Below are positions 13,401 to 58,600 of a DNA stretch of 64,000 bases, one piece after another. The DNA comes from Edolisoma coerulescens (Eukaryota; Chordata; Aves; Passeriformes; Campephagidae). Where the stretch lies: NCBI GenBank assembly GCA_013397115.1, contig VWZW01002320.1, forward strand, positions 1,950,629 through 2,014,628, read 5' to 3'. The stretch's first letter is position 1. Each line of letters opens with the position of its first letter. Position numbers and translations under genes: made by a program. Under the pieces are notes generated by a model. The model saw nothing but the letters and a program-made list of their open reading frames with translations, did no database searches and was not told where the DNA came from.

Positions 13401-16400
13401 TGAAAGGTAGGATATCTAAAATGTATTGCCAAGGAAATAACTCAGGCTTGATAAAAGGAGTGCTTTGCAGAACAGAAAAGCTAAACAGTACTATTGATTA
13501 TCATGATGTATGCTACAGCAGAAGAAGGTGGAAGCACAGGGGCTGCCTACACACAGACTTTCCTCTCAGAAGCAGCCACAGTTTCAGCAGAGGTTTTTCT
13601 TGCAGTTTATGCCACTAGAGAAGGTTTCCCCTGATCTGAAAGGTTTTTGCAGGGGGCAACGGTACAACAGCTTGACTTGCTATACTCAGGAGGGTTCCTT
13701 GGCCCAAAAACCTCTTGAGTTTCCTTCTTCAAGTAAAAAAATGACTCCCACTGTGAATATTCATAGAAAGAAACAGACTGACACAGATATATATGAAAAA
13801 CCCAACACTTCCCACTGCCACAGCCTGAAGAACTCATCAGGTGGAAAAGAGTTATACAATACCTTATCCTTTGTACTCCACAATCCTCATATTTCTTCCT
13901 GTCAAAGCACATTATGTGGCCTAAGTAATTGCCTGATGGGACAGAAATCCTTAGTAACCCACGCTGTCTTTTTGGTTGGTTTCCGTCACAGTAAACCATA
14001 TTTTCGTGCAATAAGATGAAAGGCCATTAATTTTCTTGCAGTAAAAGACATGTGCTTAATGTACCTTCTGCCTCTATGTGACAGCTAATGGTGCCAGGCA
14101 GCTTTAGATTTATCTCAATACTCAAAAGATGAGTTGACTAGCAAACTTGAAGGCCCTTCAAATACCTCCCCTGCTAGGAGGGAGTCAGTGGATGCTGCTC
14201 TCCAGAACCTGACTGGCACTGACACATTGAGAAATCCCATGCTGAAAAGCAATCAGTGCCCCCTCAAAATCAGGGTTGACCTCCATGGACAACCTGGAAG
14301 CAAAAAAGACTTTTACAGTCTCATTCTTGTTAGTCTCACTAGTTTCTTTAGTCTCATTATTAATTCAAAAGATTGTGACCTAATATCCACTGTTAGAGGT
14401 AGGATCTTCAAACAGAATGGCTCATAGGAAGGATAGTCATATGACCCAGACTCAGGAGGAAACCTCGTTCATGCTCAGGTGGGCGAATCCAACTCATTCA
14501 TTTACACGTGCATTGGTTCAGGAAAAAAGCTAACTGGCACTTTTTTGTCACTGCCACTGAATGCTCTTGTCAGCACACAAAATTAAAGATGTCAGAAATC
14601 CCGTAGGTGATCAAGAGCTGCGGAGAGAATGTTTTGCAGTGCCATCTTTCACATCAGCCGTAGGAAGGATCGCTCCATGCTAGCGCACCGTGCGTCACCC
14701 AGCACACCCCTACAGTTCACAGGCACGGGCTGGTAAACACCCACACGAGCTAACTTTAAACCAACCACTCGAGCTCAGCAGCCAAGGCAGCACAAAGCTT
14801 CGTGGGGGAGAACTCCAAGGACATCTTTTCCTGCCCTAGACAGCAGGTATGCTTCCCAGCCACCGCTCGCTGTCACCATGGTGATGTTTCCAGCCCTCCC
14901 CAAAACAGCCAGTTTAAGGCTAATTTGGATAAGCCTGCACTAGCTGCAGACATTTTAGTGATTGCAGCACAGACGTAGCAATGGAGGGCTTTCAGAAGGA
15001 TTTCAAAATAGCCAGGTAATCTTTATTTTAAATGTCTGCTGACACCATTTCCACTGATGGAAGGAGGACGGGTGCAGGGGGATTTCCGGGGTGGGAAACT
15101 TTCTTGAATAAGGCAAAATGCAAGGGAGGGCTGCAAGCAGCCCAGATTGCTTGTGACTGATTTGATACAATGGCAAAGACAAAAACACAATGATGCGGAA
15201 TTCATGTTCTCAAATTTTTCTTTAAATTCCACTGTTTACTTAGGTGTAGAGCATCATGTGAAAAGAATTCGTTTCCTTATCTTTTGGGCACCACAGATGA
15301 GCTTATTTTTCCTGTTTTTTAATTAATTCCTCATAGTAATATAAAAAGAAGGTAACTCATATACGAAGCAAATTTCTAGACACAAATTAAATTGTTGACG
15401 CAAACAAAACTATTATTCAATTTATCTGTATCTGAATTTCTTCCCACATTACCTTCTCTAATCCCTGAATTAGTACATGAAAGAATCAAGTAAGAATGTC
15501 CTCTCATTCCCTTATCTGCTACACACCTCATTTGTACTCATTGCAGCACTACGATATCTCAATAGCCTGAAAAATCACTTGACACTGCATATATTCAGGT
15601 TGCACTCCCGTGGAAATAAATAATTCAATGCTACCTATTCTATAAATACCCCCATCGCAATCCCCCAGTAACCATATGGATAAGCTGCTTTAATTGAAGC
15701 AGAGACCATGGTCTCTATTATAACTGTATTATAACGTCTCTTAAGAGATTCCCTTAACAGCTATAACAGACTGCTTAAGTAAGGTATTGTCTCTCTTCAG
15801 AGTAAAGTATTGTTAAATAAAGATTACTTGTAAGTGCATTTCCTTTAAAAGATTACACAGCCAGATCAATCATTGTGGTCATGCCCATTGACACTAATCC
15901 AGAAGGCAGTGTTGCTGCTTTCTCTTTAATGGCTAATAGGGCACTAAAGACATCTTCCTTTACCCTGTTAACAAGTCGAAATTAATCTGAAGACTTTGAA
16001 GAATGAAAGCTTCTTGGCAGTGTTTCCAAGTGGTCAATCTTCTGTACACTGCACTTACAAAAATAAACTCCTTTCCTCAAAAGACCAACTGCTCACATAC
16101 ACCATCTCAGCTAGAATGAAGTGAAGAAAAGAGGAGGTGCCATTACACACTGAAGAGCTGCTCATAAAACTGGATGTCAAACATGAGCTGTGTACTACAG
16201 GGAATTAACGCATAGCAGCTGATACACTTTTCAAATTACATCCTTACTTATTGCCTACCTTAAATTTGTAGATGCGGTTGAGAAATGAATTAATTAATCT
16301 CCATGGAAATTCCTGATGCAGTGTTAGAATGTGCTCTACAATCCTGAAAAAAATATCGAAAGATATCTAAAGGGTGAGGATACTATAATAGAACAGAATT

Positions 16401-18986
16401 AACTATTTGAATACTACCCCTCGATGCTTAAGATCCAAGAAAATACCAAGGTTTATCTTAACAGTAGAACGAAAATTTGTAACTCTCCCACCAGTTAACA
16501 GCAGAGCTTAAAGTAAATGCCAGCTGAAACACAGATGGGCTCTCCCTCAAAAACAGATTTTGCTGTCATGTGGTTTGTTCAGACATCATGACTAGTTAAT
16601 CGAGTTACTAAGCTGTACTTCATGAACCCCACCTTTGCTACTACTTGAACGTCTTCATTTCTATACTTTTAAATTTTAACTGCGTGGAATATTTCTATAG
16701 CTGTACATACTTACTTTTAGTTTAATAATATTTTTTTCTTTCATATCATCATGATCAACCAGGATCCTATATTGCCTATACAGTTTTATATTTGCACCTT
16801 ATTCTGGAAATCAGTCAACAGGCTGAATTTTACAACTAGAGGGTGCTGGTGGACCATAATGTGAGATGGTATGCAAAACTCTTGATGACCTTTAGTGGAA
16901 AGAAGAAAACTAAAATAAATCAATTATTACTGCACAGCAGGACAAGCTAATATATTCCAAGGTAATACAAATACTGCAATATTATCTAGTGTAAGTAAAA
17001 AGAAAATTAATACTTTATAGCTGATACTGGTTCGTTTTAAATTTAGTTTCAAATTTGCTGTTAAACTTTGCTTCTGGCCTTAGTTTTTGTGCTGTAATGA
17101 ACAAAAAACCTTTATCTGAACAATACGCATTCCTTTTGCTTCTCTTTGTGTGAGCTGGAAAGCAATTACAGTGTATTATTGATTAAGTGTTTTATGATAA
17201 AACACAAAAGCCGTCAAGTAAGCAGGAAAGCAAGAAGGAACAAAGATTAATTTAACAATAAAATATATAATTGAGATTTTACAGATAGAATGTGGACATT
17301 AATTACAGATAAATCATTTAATAAGAGTTCTAACAATAAAATTATCTTCCAAAATTCATATAATTTCCAACACAAGGTAATTATTTTTTTGCCTTCCAGT
17401 ACTGTAAGAAAAAATACAAGTATGAGAATAAATAATATCTATAAATATACCATTCTGTATGTATAAAAGTTCCCCCTCCTTCCCTTTCTCTCTTTCACTT
17501 ATCCTTATTGCTTCTTAGAGTCTCTGACAATTCTGCAATTACCTCAAACTAACAGAAATATTAAAACTTTGAACTAGACCTTAAAGATATCATTTCCCTC
17601 AGCCCCCATTGAACACAGCTCAATAACATCTGGGATTTGCCTTCCATTTCTTTGGATCAGAAAGAAATCCAAAGGACAAACTGTGGCCACCTGGTAGAGT
17701 GGCTGCCTGAAACCTCCATGAGACAGTGGCCAGGAAGCTGGTGGAGTGCATGCGACCATACTGTGAAGAGCAGATCTCTTAAACCCAAACACAAGTTGTC
17801 GCAGCCAGCCTGTTGATCACAAAGTGGCAGTGATTCAAAAAAGCCCTGGGTGTGCCGGTCCACCAGATGTTCAGTGAAGCCAGTGTGGCACACCATTCCT
17901 CTTCTTACATTCCCACTTTCGACCTTTTGGTTGTGCAAGATTGCTGTATGTGGACAACACTCTCATTGTGGGCAACTCCCAAGTGATCCAACAGTCCACC
18001 TGGGGCCTGCATTAGCTCAACACATCCTGGACATGTCAGAAATGAAGCACAACAAGTGGCATTGCTTGTTTCCACACTACGGAAGGTTTCATGTATTTAA
18101 ACCAGTCCCTTCCTAGCCTGTGAGGGGCCAATAGTTGAGATTTCTTTTTAAGAATTCCAAAGTTAGTGAGAACTGCCTTATTTTCATATTGTAGCTAGAT
18201 GTGGTGCCCCAGATTTACAGGCAGAGATGTATTTCTGTATGGCATGCTCTCATGGGCTGAGGCCAAGTCCCTGTTCTCAGGAAGCAATAATGACGTGCCT
18301 AGCTACACACAGGTTTCTTTTGGCTGCATTTCTTCTCATGACTTGCCCTTACGAAGAGATGAACCCAGTCACCCACAGGAAACCACAGCTCCTGCCCTAT
18401 GCACACCAAGGAGCTCATGTTTAGGTAGTCTCCATGCCATAGGGTTTCTGCTCTGGAAAATGGAAAGCAGTCTCCTATCAGAACTGTTTCATGCATAGGA
18501 CCTTATTCTCCAAAATGTAGCAGCCAGATCAATGAGTTGGTTAACACATAGGCACACTAGGGCTCAAGAGAGTCTCAGCCCCTTAGACCTTTGGACACGT
18601 CTTCACTCCTACTGGTGGCTACGTGCTAGCTAGCACGCAAACAGAAAAGGTATAATTAGTGGGGAAAATGGGATTTCGTCTTGACAACTGGTTTGTTTGA
18701 AATGAAAGCTTTCAAGGGGATAAACAAAACAAATCAAATAAGAAGTGTCCAATGCAACAACAAAAAAATTGTGACTTACATACTGCAGGCTTGCCAGATG
18801 CTACAGAAGCTGAGCCAGAGGACAAAGTAATGTAAAAATGTATAACAAACCTGATACTGAGCTGCATCTTGTCATGCCTCTCCAAAACTCCTGATACCTT
18901 TAGTCTAGAAAGTGGTCCGTTTATTTTTTATGTACTGTTATCTAGTTTGTGCCTAAGGAAACAGCAGTTAAAATTTGGCCCAATGT
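10458..18986. other. Intergenic DNA, no gene seen
   Basis: About 8.5 kb between the CR1 element and the GLRB 3' end. It is mostly AT-rich unique sequence. A GC-richer block at about 17680-18110 has no identity I can assign, and a perfect 16-bp palindrome sits at 18622-18637. The longest frame (13510-14019, plus, 169 codons) overlaps an almost equally long frame on the other strand and has no known domain, so I do not call it. No RNA gene is recognisable. The right part may include distal GLRB 3' UTR if a poly(A) site beyond those listed is used. Confidence 0.55.
18622..18637. repeat. Perfect 16-bp palindrome
   Basis: CGTGCTAGCTAGCACG is identical to its own reverse complement, with its centre between 18629 and 18630. 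It lies about 1 kb beyond the GLRB stop codon. No function is evident and it may be chance. Confidence 0.9.
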
Positions 18987-18992
18987 TTTATT
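18987..18992 (-). terminator. GLRB: Candidate poly(A) signal AATAAA
   Basis: AATAAA on the minus strand, about 670 bases past the GLRB stop codon. A further AATAAA lies at 18920-18925. Either could define the main 3' end; no cleavage evidence is available. Confidence 0.35.
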
Positions 18993-19096
18993 GCCAGCAT
19001 ATTCTAACATACTTAAATGTGCCTGCTTCATGGAGACAATTGTTGGGGATTTTTTCCTAAATGATCTGATTTTACAAAATTAGTAGTTCTCTGATC

Positions 19097-19102
19097 TTTA
19101 TT
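19097..19102 (-). terminator. GLRB: Candidate poly(A) signal AATAAA
   Basis: AATAAA on the minus strand, about 560 bases past the GLRB stop codon. It is the nearest canonical hexamer; a weaker ATTAAA variant is closer, at 19299-19304. Confidence 0.35.
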
Positions 19103-19660
19103 TTTCCACATAGACAAGATCCGCTTATTTGATGCTGCCTTCACTTACAAAGTCTAAATAATAATAATTACACCTTAGCTTTTTCTTCAACAGTGCCAGC
19201 TGAAATTATACAAGAACAAGATGTTTGGTGGGTGGTTTTTTTTTCCTCTGGAAGTCAGCAGAAAAGCTGTTAAATACTACATATACTAGAATACTGATTT
19301 TAATAATACTCAACGTGCACATCCGTTTCATTGTCAGAAACACTTGAAATTTCTGCATGTTACTAATAACTGAAGAGCGTTACTCAGCTTTATAATGTAG
19401 TAGGCATGTCCTTCAGATATATATTCCTAAAGCAGGATGTATGCTGTACATTTATATACAAAGTTGGTCAGAGCACAGACATTGCAGTGTCATGCTTTCA
19501 TTCAAATTTCAGATGCCATATGTTCAGTACAATCGCACGGCATCAAGATGCAACATATTGCTTTGCAAATGCAAATAATTTCACACAGTGGCCCTCATGA
19601 CTGGGAAGGGGTAATGAAATGGGCTATATTTTACACATATGAAAAAAAAAAAAAGATTTA

Positions 19661-53174
<33,514 letters not shown>

Positions 53175-55533
53175 CTGTAGAAAAAAGTTCATTAGTTACT
53201 ATCAAGACAGAAACAACTGTGTGCTTAAACTGAAGTAATTTTAAAGAAATGACATAAATGCCATTTCACAAGCAAAATATGTTAATAATTTTCAGGTGCC
53301 ATACTGTATAGTCTTCCTTTCCTTGAGATGTTTCAGTATTTTTCAAGAAACTATTTGTGTAATAAACACAAATGCTCTCTGACATACTCTTAACTGTAAA
53401 CTTGGAAGCAAATAAACGGCAATTCACTAATTGTTCCCTTCCCTCCAAACATAAATATCCAGAGGGACACGATTTCTTCATCAGTAGAAAGCAGCCACCT
53501 GAACTATTTTTAGTAACTGTCAGATTAGGAACCTTAGTAAATTGACAGCCACTTTGTAGGTGCCAAACCACGCAGAGGCTTTTGGCAGCCTCCTGCTCTC
53601 GCATGCCAGAGCCAGCTATTCCACCCAGAGCTGGAGGATTGCATAATCTCATTGTCAAGTGCTAATAAAAGCTTTGCTACAGAAAACAGGGCCTTGGACT
53701 CTCCTCTGCTTTTGCAGAATTTAAACATCTTCATTACCTTGCCAGTATTGTGCTGGGTGTTAAATGAAAACCATTGCCACAATCAAAAAGAACCTGTGAC
53801 AGGTAAATGTAGCTACAAGAGTACATGAAATTGAGTGTAATAAAAAGCAATACGGGTGAGTCAGTCCGCTCCCCAGGTATTTTAAATACCAAGCAGGCTC
53901 ATAATGTTATGTAAATGAATTTGTATGTTTCCAGAACCTGTTCAGTGACTGTTTCCAATTTTGAATTCTGTCTCATAATCACTTTTCCATCCCTTTTATG
54001 ACTACTCTGCTTTCTGTCATTAATAGTTCAATAACTCAGATGCCATGTAAAAATAAGACAAACACCCTACAAAGGCATAAGTCATATGCATCAACACTAT
54101 CACCTCTTGCAAACAAATGTATGAATGTATTTTAAAAAATGATCAAGTTTATTTCCTAAATGTTTTCCATAATCAGCATCAGATGCTGTTGCTTTCTTTA
54201 CCCTGTAATTTCTTTTTTTCATTATTCTCTCCCACATCAATGTCAGTTTGACAGACCTACAGGTTATTCTTTATAACATCTCAGTTCATTGCGTTTTTTC
54301 TTCTCATCCTTCAGTTTCCTTCATGTCCTCTGGGATTTCTGCCTTATTCAAACATTTGTTGAAGGAAACATTAACTCTACAGAAGGCTTTCGACCAGTTA
54401 AAAAAAAAAAAAAGCATGAATGTATTAGACCCCTGATTTTAAAATGTCCAATTACAGCAGCTTCTGTTCAGCATTTTCCTTATTGATTACTGGGAAATTA
54501 ATTAATTAATAAATAACTGCCAGCATAGCATGACATCACTATTTGATTAAAAATTGGAGGTGAGGCCAGATCCTAGCCCTTGAAGAGCTTTTATGAATAA
54601 CCTCACCTTTAAAAACAACTGGTTTAACTCAAACCATAATGGAAACAGGGGGAATCAGATCTGCTGACTTGGTAGCACTCACTATGCCTTCCCAATGAGA
54701 TTTAATCTCCTCAGTTAACATGTAACAGCTAAAACATTTATAAATAAAACTATGATGGAGTTCCCTATTATTAAAAACATGTCAAAAATTTATGACAACA
54801 TAACTGCATTTTATTATATCATAATCTCCTGGATATCCTTTGAGCATTTTATCCTTCAGGAAAAAAAATCAGATTTCCGTTTTCTCTGTTGTATTCAGGA
54901 TATTTATGAAACCTAAAGTTGCATATCTGCTTAGCTATTTTGTTGTATTTCCTTGATGTTATAAATGAGGAAAAAGATATGGCAATAATTTGGCACTCAA
55001 TCCTCCTTGAAATTTTGGACTACTCAATAGTAATTAGCAAGATAAGCATGCATTCTGAGGACTACACAGAGATGTACCTACCAAGAAGTATGTATCCAAG
55101 AGGATAGCTTAAACTGTAACATACAGGAAGAGAAAAGAATTGTAGAGCAGCATTAAGTGGCTGCAGTATAATTCCCCACCCACCTCTTGCACTAAACACA
55201 CTAAAACTTCTGTGATCTGTAACAACCACATAGGTGAACTAATTGTTCCAGCAGAACTTCTCCAGAGATAATTAGGAATAATAAAACAAGGAAGTGTTTA
55301 CTTTTAGCATCATATATTAACTTCCTGTTATGTATACAGAACTGTATGTTCTGTAAACAATAAGCCTCTGCTAATTTAATATTAGAGCAATTAAAAAGGA
55401 AGATGTGTTCTAACTCCTTTCAACAATTGACAAAGTCACTTTCAAACCATCCTCCTAGGGCTGAGTTTATAAGTTTTTATATTTAACTTAGAATTGGATC
55501 ATTATGCAAAATAATTTATTTCCTCATTTGGTC

Positions 55534-55580
55534 AGGCAGTTGCACTTGATGATCATTTTAGGTCCCTTCCAGCTGAATGT
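55534..55580 (+). mobile_element. CR1 LINE 3' tail fragment
   Basis: CAGTTGCACTTGATGATCAT followed by TTAGGTCCCTTCCAGCTGAA matches the last ~45 bases of CR1, whose natural terminus is a short ATTCTATG-type repeat. The tail runs directly into the pentanucleotide array. Antisense to GLRB. The left boundary is approximate. Confidence 0.85.
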
Positions 55581-55695
55581 TCTATTCTATTCTATTCTAT
55601 TCTATTCTATTCTATTCTATTCTATTCTATTCTATTCCATTCCAATCCAATCCAATCCAATCCAATCCAATCCAATCCAATCCAATCCAATCCAA
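55581..55695 (+). repeat. Two-phase pentanucleotide array: (TCTAT)11, TCCAT, (TCCAA)11
   Basis: Eleven perfect TCTAT units (55581-55635), one TCCAT unit (55636-55640), then eleven perfect TCCAA units (55641-55695). The single middle unit is the one-base intermediate between the two kinds (TCTAT to TCCAT to TCCAA). The array starts exactly where the CR1 terminal repeat would be, so it most likely grew from the CR1 tail. Confidence 0.97.
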
Positions 55696-58600
55696 TCCTG
55701 TAATTTTGAGATGTGTTCAGTTTTCAGTGATGACCTTTACCAATGAAGAGGTTGCTACAGAAATACCATAAACCAGCTTTGTATGCTTTTTTTGCAGTTA
55801 CCCCTAGTTGGACAAAAGGAAAATGTAAGGTTAAGATTATTTTCCATTTTCTAGAAAGAACAATTCAGAAAGGAATGTTCATTTAGCTATTAAAAAGGCA
55901 GGCAAACACTCTGTATGCTGCATTTTATCTGATACAGAAAGGTTCACGGCACTGCTTTCTTGCAAGTCACACATATTAACATCGAAAACATCTACATCAG
56001 ATGTCTACAAAAAACTACATTTATAAAAAATCTCCTTAATACCAACAATAAGATTTCTTTCTAAATTATGTATGTCCAGTACAATGAAATATGAAAACAA
56101 ATCCAAGCAACAATTAATGAACAAACTTAAATACTTTTTTTTTTTATTTTTGTGGTGGGTTATACAAAGAAGTTCATTAAATAGTGAAAACAGTAATCCG
56201 AACCACACAGGATAACATGGACACATAAATGAAATACAGATGCTCATAAAAAGCAATGAGAAAAAGAGGAAAAGTTTGAGAAATTAAATGAGTGAGGAAC
56301 AAACAGCAAAAGAAAGCCAAATACAGCTGACAATTTTATTTGTCTCTTCATGTAAGAGGAATAAAGTGTTAGTTTTGTGAGATCTGAGCTGCACTGCAGA
56401 AGTATAGTAATACAAATATCTGTTCAGGCTGTTTGTTCAAAAGCCACCCAAAAATCGGGCAAAAGAGATTTATTGCATTGGGAACACAGTGATGGGAAGA
56501 ACAATGGCAGCATAGCTTGCTGGTAAAGAACACCACAATCACATCTTCCACAAATTGTTGGGTTGTGTTTTGAACTTATATAAGTGTATAAGTGCATTTG
56601 TCCTTGCTTATCTAAGAACCAAGTGAAATACAATGGCATGGGCTGTTTTGAGTAAGGAGCAGAAGCATTGAGATTCAGTAATTGCTACTTTTAAAGGTCA
56701 CTTTGAATGAAGTGGTTGAAATAGCTACTGGAAAAAAAAGCTCTGCCGAGTATCAGTCATATTTTCACTGTGGTTCTTTCACAGCATGCTGTCATTAAAC
56801 TACCATCATTCAATAGCACACAAGGAAACTTCATCTCAATGTCTGTATTTCCTTCTGAGAGCCTTGCTGACCAAAATGCCTAAATTTCACCTGCAAATCA
56901 ATACATCAGATGTGTTCCTTCAGGTGAGTTAAGACACTTTCAGAGTGACAGATGAGCTAAAAGACTTAAAGAGACAGTAAATAGGATGTGTTAGGTGCTT
57001 GGATAAAGAGGCTGGGACTACTAAGGTAAGATATTTACCTAGAGTCACAACCACCCCAGCTTAATTGGCCATCATGGAATGAATTAATGATAGGCATATT
57101 TGTATATTCCATAAGAGAAAAAGGATTTGCACTGAGATCTGCCTTCCTAGAAGAATCATTACTTCAGTGTGCTGAAGGCTGAGTCCCATTTAACAACACT
57201 CACACCAAGAAGTTACTTACCACTTTTTCTAACCACTGGTAAAAAGCTGGTAACTTAGATTTCCACCAGTTGCAGCACACACTTTAATTTTAATGCATTT
57301 ATTTCAATCTGTGTTGAATGCATATGGATCTGATGGAAAGCATTAAGAAACAGGAATGCAGCACCCTTCACAGTAATTGATGAGTTCTAAGCAAGATATA
57401 GTGAATAGCAAAGGATAACACAACAGAACCCTCACAGTTGCTAGAGAGGAAATTTAAAAGCAAGTAACTGTAAAGCTAGAACTTGCCCTACCAACACTTT
57501 ACCTAAGTAACAATTAAAAAAAACCCAGACAACCAACATAAAAAATACCCAAATCCAAAGTATGATTTTTCTTTTTCTGAACAAATAAAAGAGAAAATGG
57601 CCAATATTCTTGTATACACAAAAGTATCTGCACTGCTACAAAGAGTGTCCTCACAACTGAGAGAGAAAACAAAGTACAGTTAGTCTTTTGCTCTAACATT
57701 TCTGTGTGAAATGCCTGGTCTTTTGGAGGCTATGTCTGGTATCACTGATGAATCAAAGAATTACTTTACATCCTGTATTTCACAGGATATGCAGTAAGGT
57801 GTCCATCTTCTCTTGCACTGCAGCTCTACACATTTATCACTGCCTTTGAAGATCATGATCAACATTTTCAGTTGATGGCAACAGATAATTATTTTCATAA
57901 TTCACTAATCAAAATCCAGAAGTTTAGATAAACAGATATGCATGACAAAAGGAAGCATGTATTACACTTGGTTTGAAATTTATATAGCTTTACATTTGTG
58001 TTAGGCAAATGTGTCAGAAGACATTATATCTCTACAGGTCATCATGACATTTATTCTCTCAGAGCTCACTGAAGTTACAAGGAGTCCTTACCACATGCAG
58101 TGCTACAGGAGGAAAGAACATAAACAATATTCTACACAAATGGGAAGGAAACTTTTTCACAGTTATAGATTACTGACAGATAAAAATATGTATCTCCATA
58201 TTAACTGTTATCTCCAGTAAAATTTCCTATATGATGCTGAAACAGCAGGTTTCCATGCAGTTTATTTAATCTACATGATGGAAACTGACATTTTAGTAAT
58301 ATAACATGGCTGTGTACATCAGAGAAAGGTAGAAATAAGTTTTGGGAAATATAGTATCTATTACCCCACCATATATTTTAAGCACAATTTTCCTGATATA
58401 AACTATCAGTGTTCTGATTTGCAGGCATTTGATTTTCTGAGCGCAATAACTCTCAGCATAAAAACAGGTTAATATGTATCAGTGACATACTATATAACTC
58501 TTCTGAATGATCTCTCTGATCTCTAGTATGTTTAATAGCTACATTTTCAAACTGTGGAAGGTAACATGTCTATTCCTGAGAAGATTAATTACAATTATTC

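Larger units (their letters stand above)
18987..19660 (-). other. GLRB: GLRB 3' UTR (extent inferred)
   Basis: This stretch directly follows the GLRB stop codon on the minus strand. It begins with a T-rich run just after the stop (19641-19656 region) and is AT-rich with no competing reading frame. The end is set by the farther of two AATAAA candidates. The true cleavage site cannot be decided from sequence and could be closer (signal at 19097) or farther away. Confidence 0.5.

Noticed and set aside
13510..14019. 169-codon plus-strand open frame in intergenic DNA
   Set aside because: It overlaps a 134-codon frame on the opposite strand, has no recognisable domain and no plausible promoter or splice context; composition is like the flanks.
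55581..55695. Possible CRISPR-like or minisatellite array
   Set aside because: Units are five bases with no spacers; it is a simple pentanucleotide array in a eukaryotic intron.
56813..56840. Minus-strand ATGAAGTTT as a candidate GLRB start exon
   Set aside because: The codons after MKF do not form a hydrophobic signal peptide or lead into a lysine-rich stretch with a donor.
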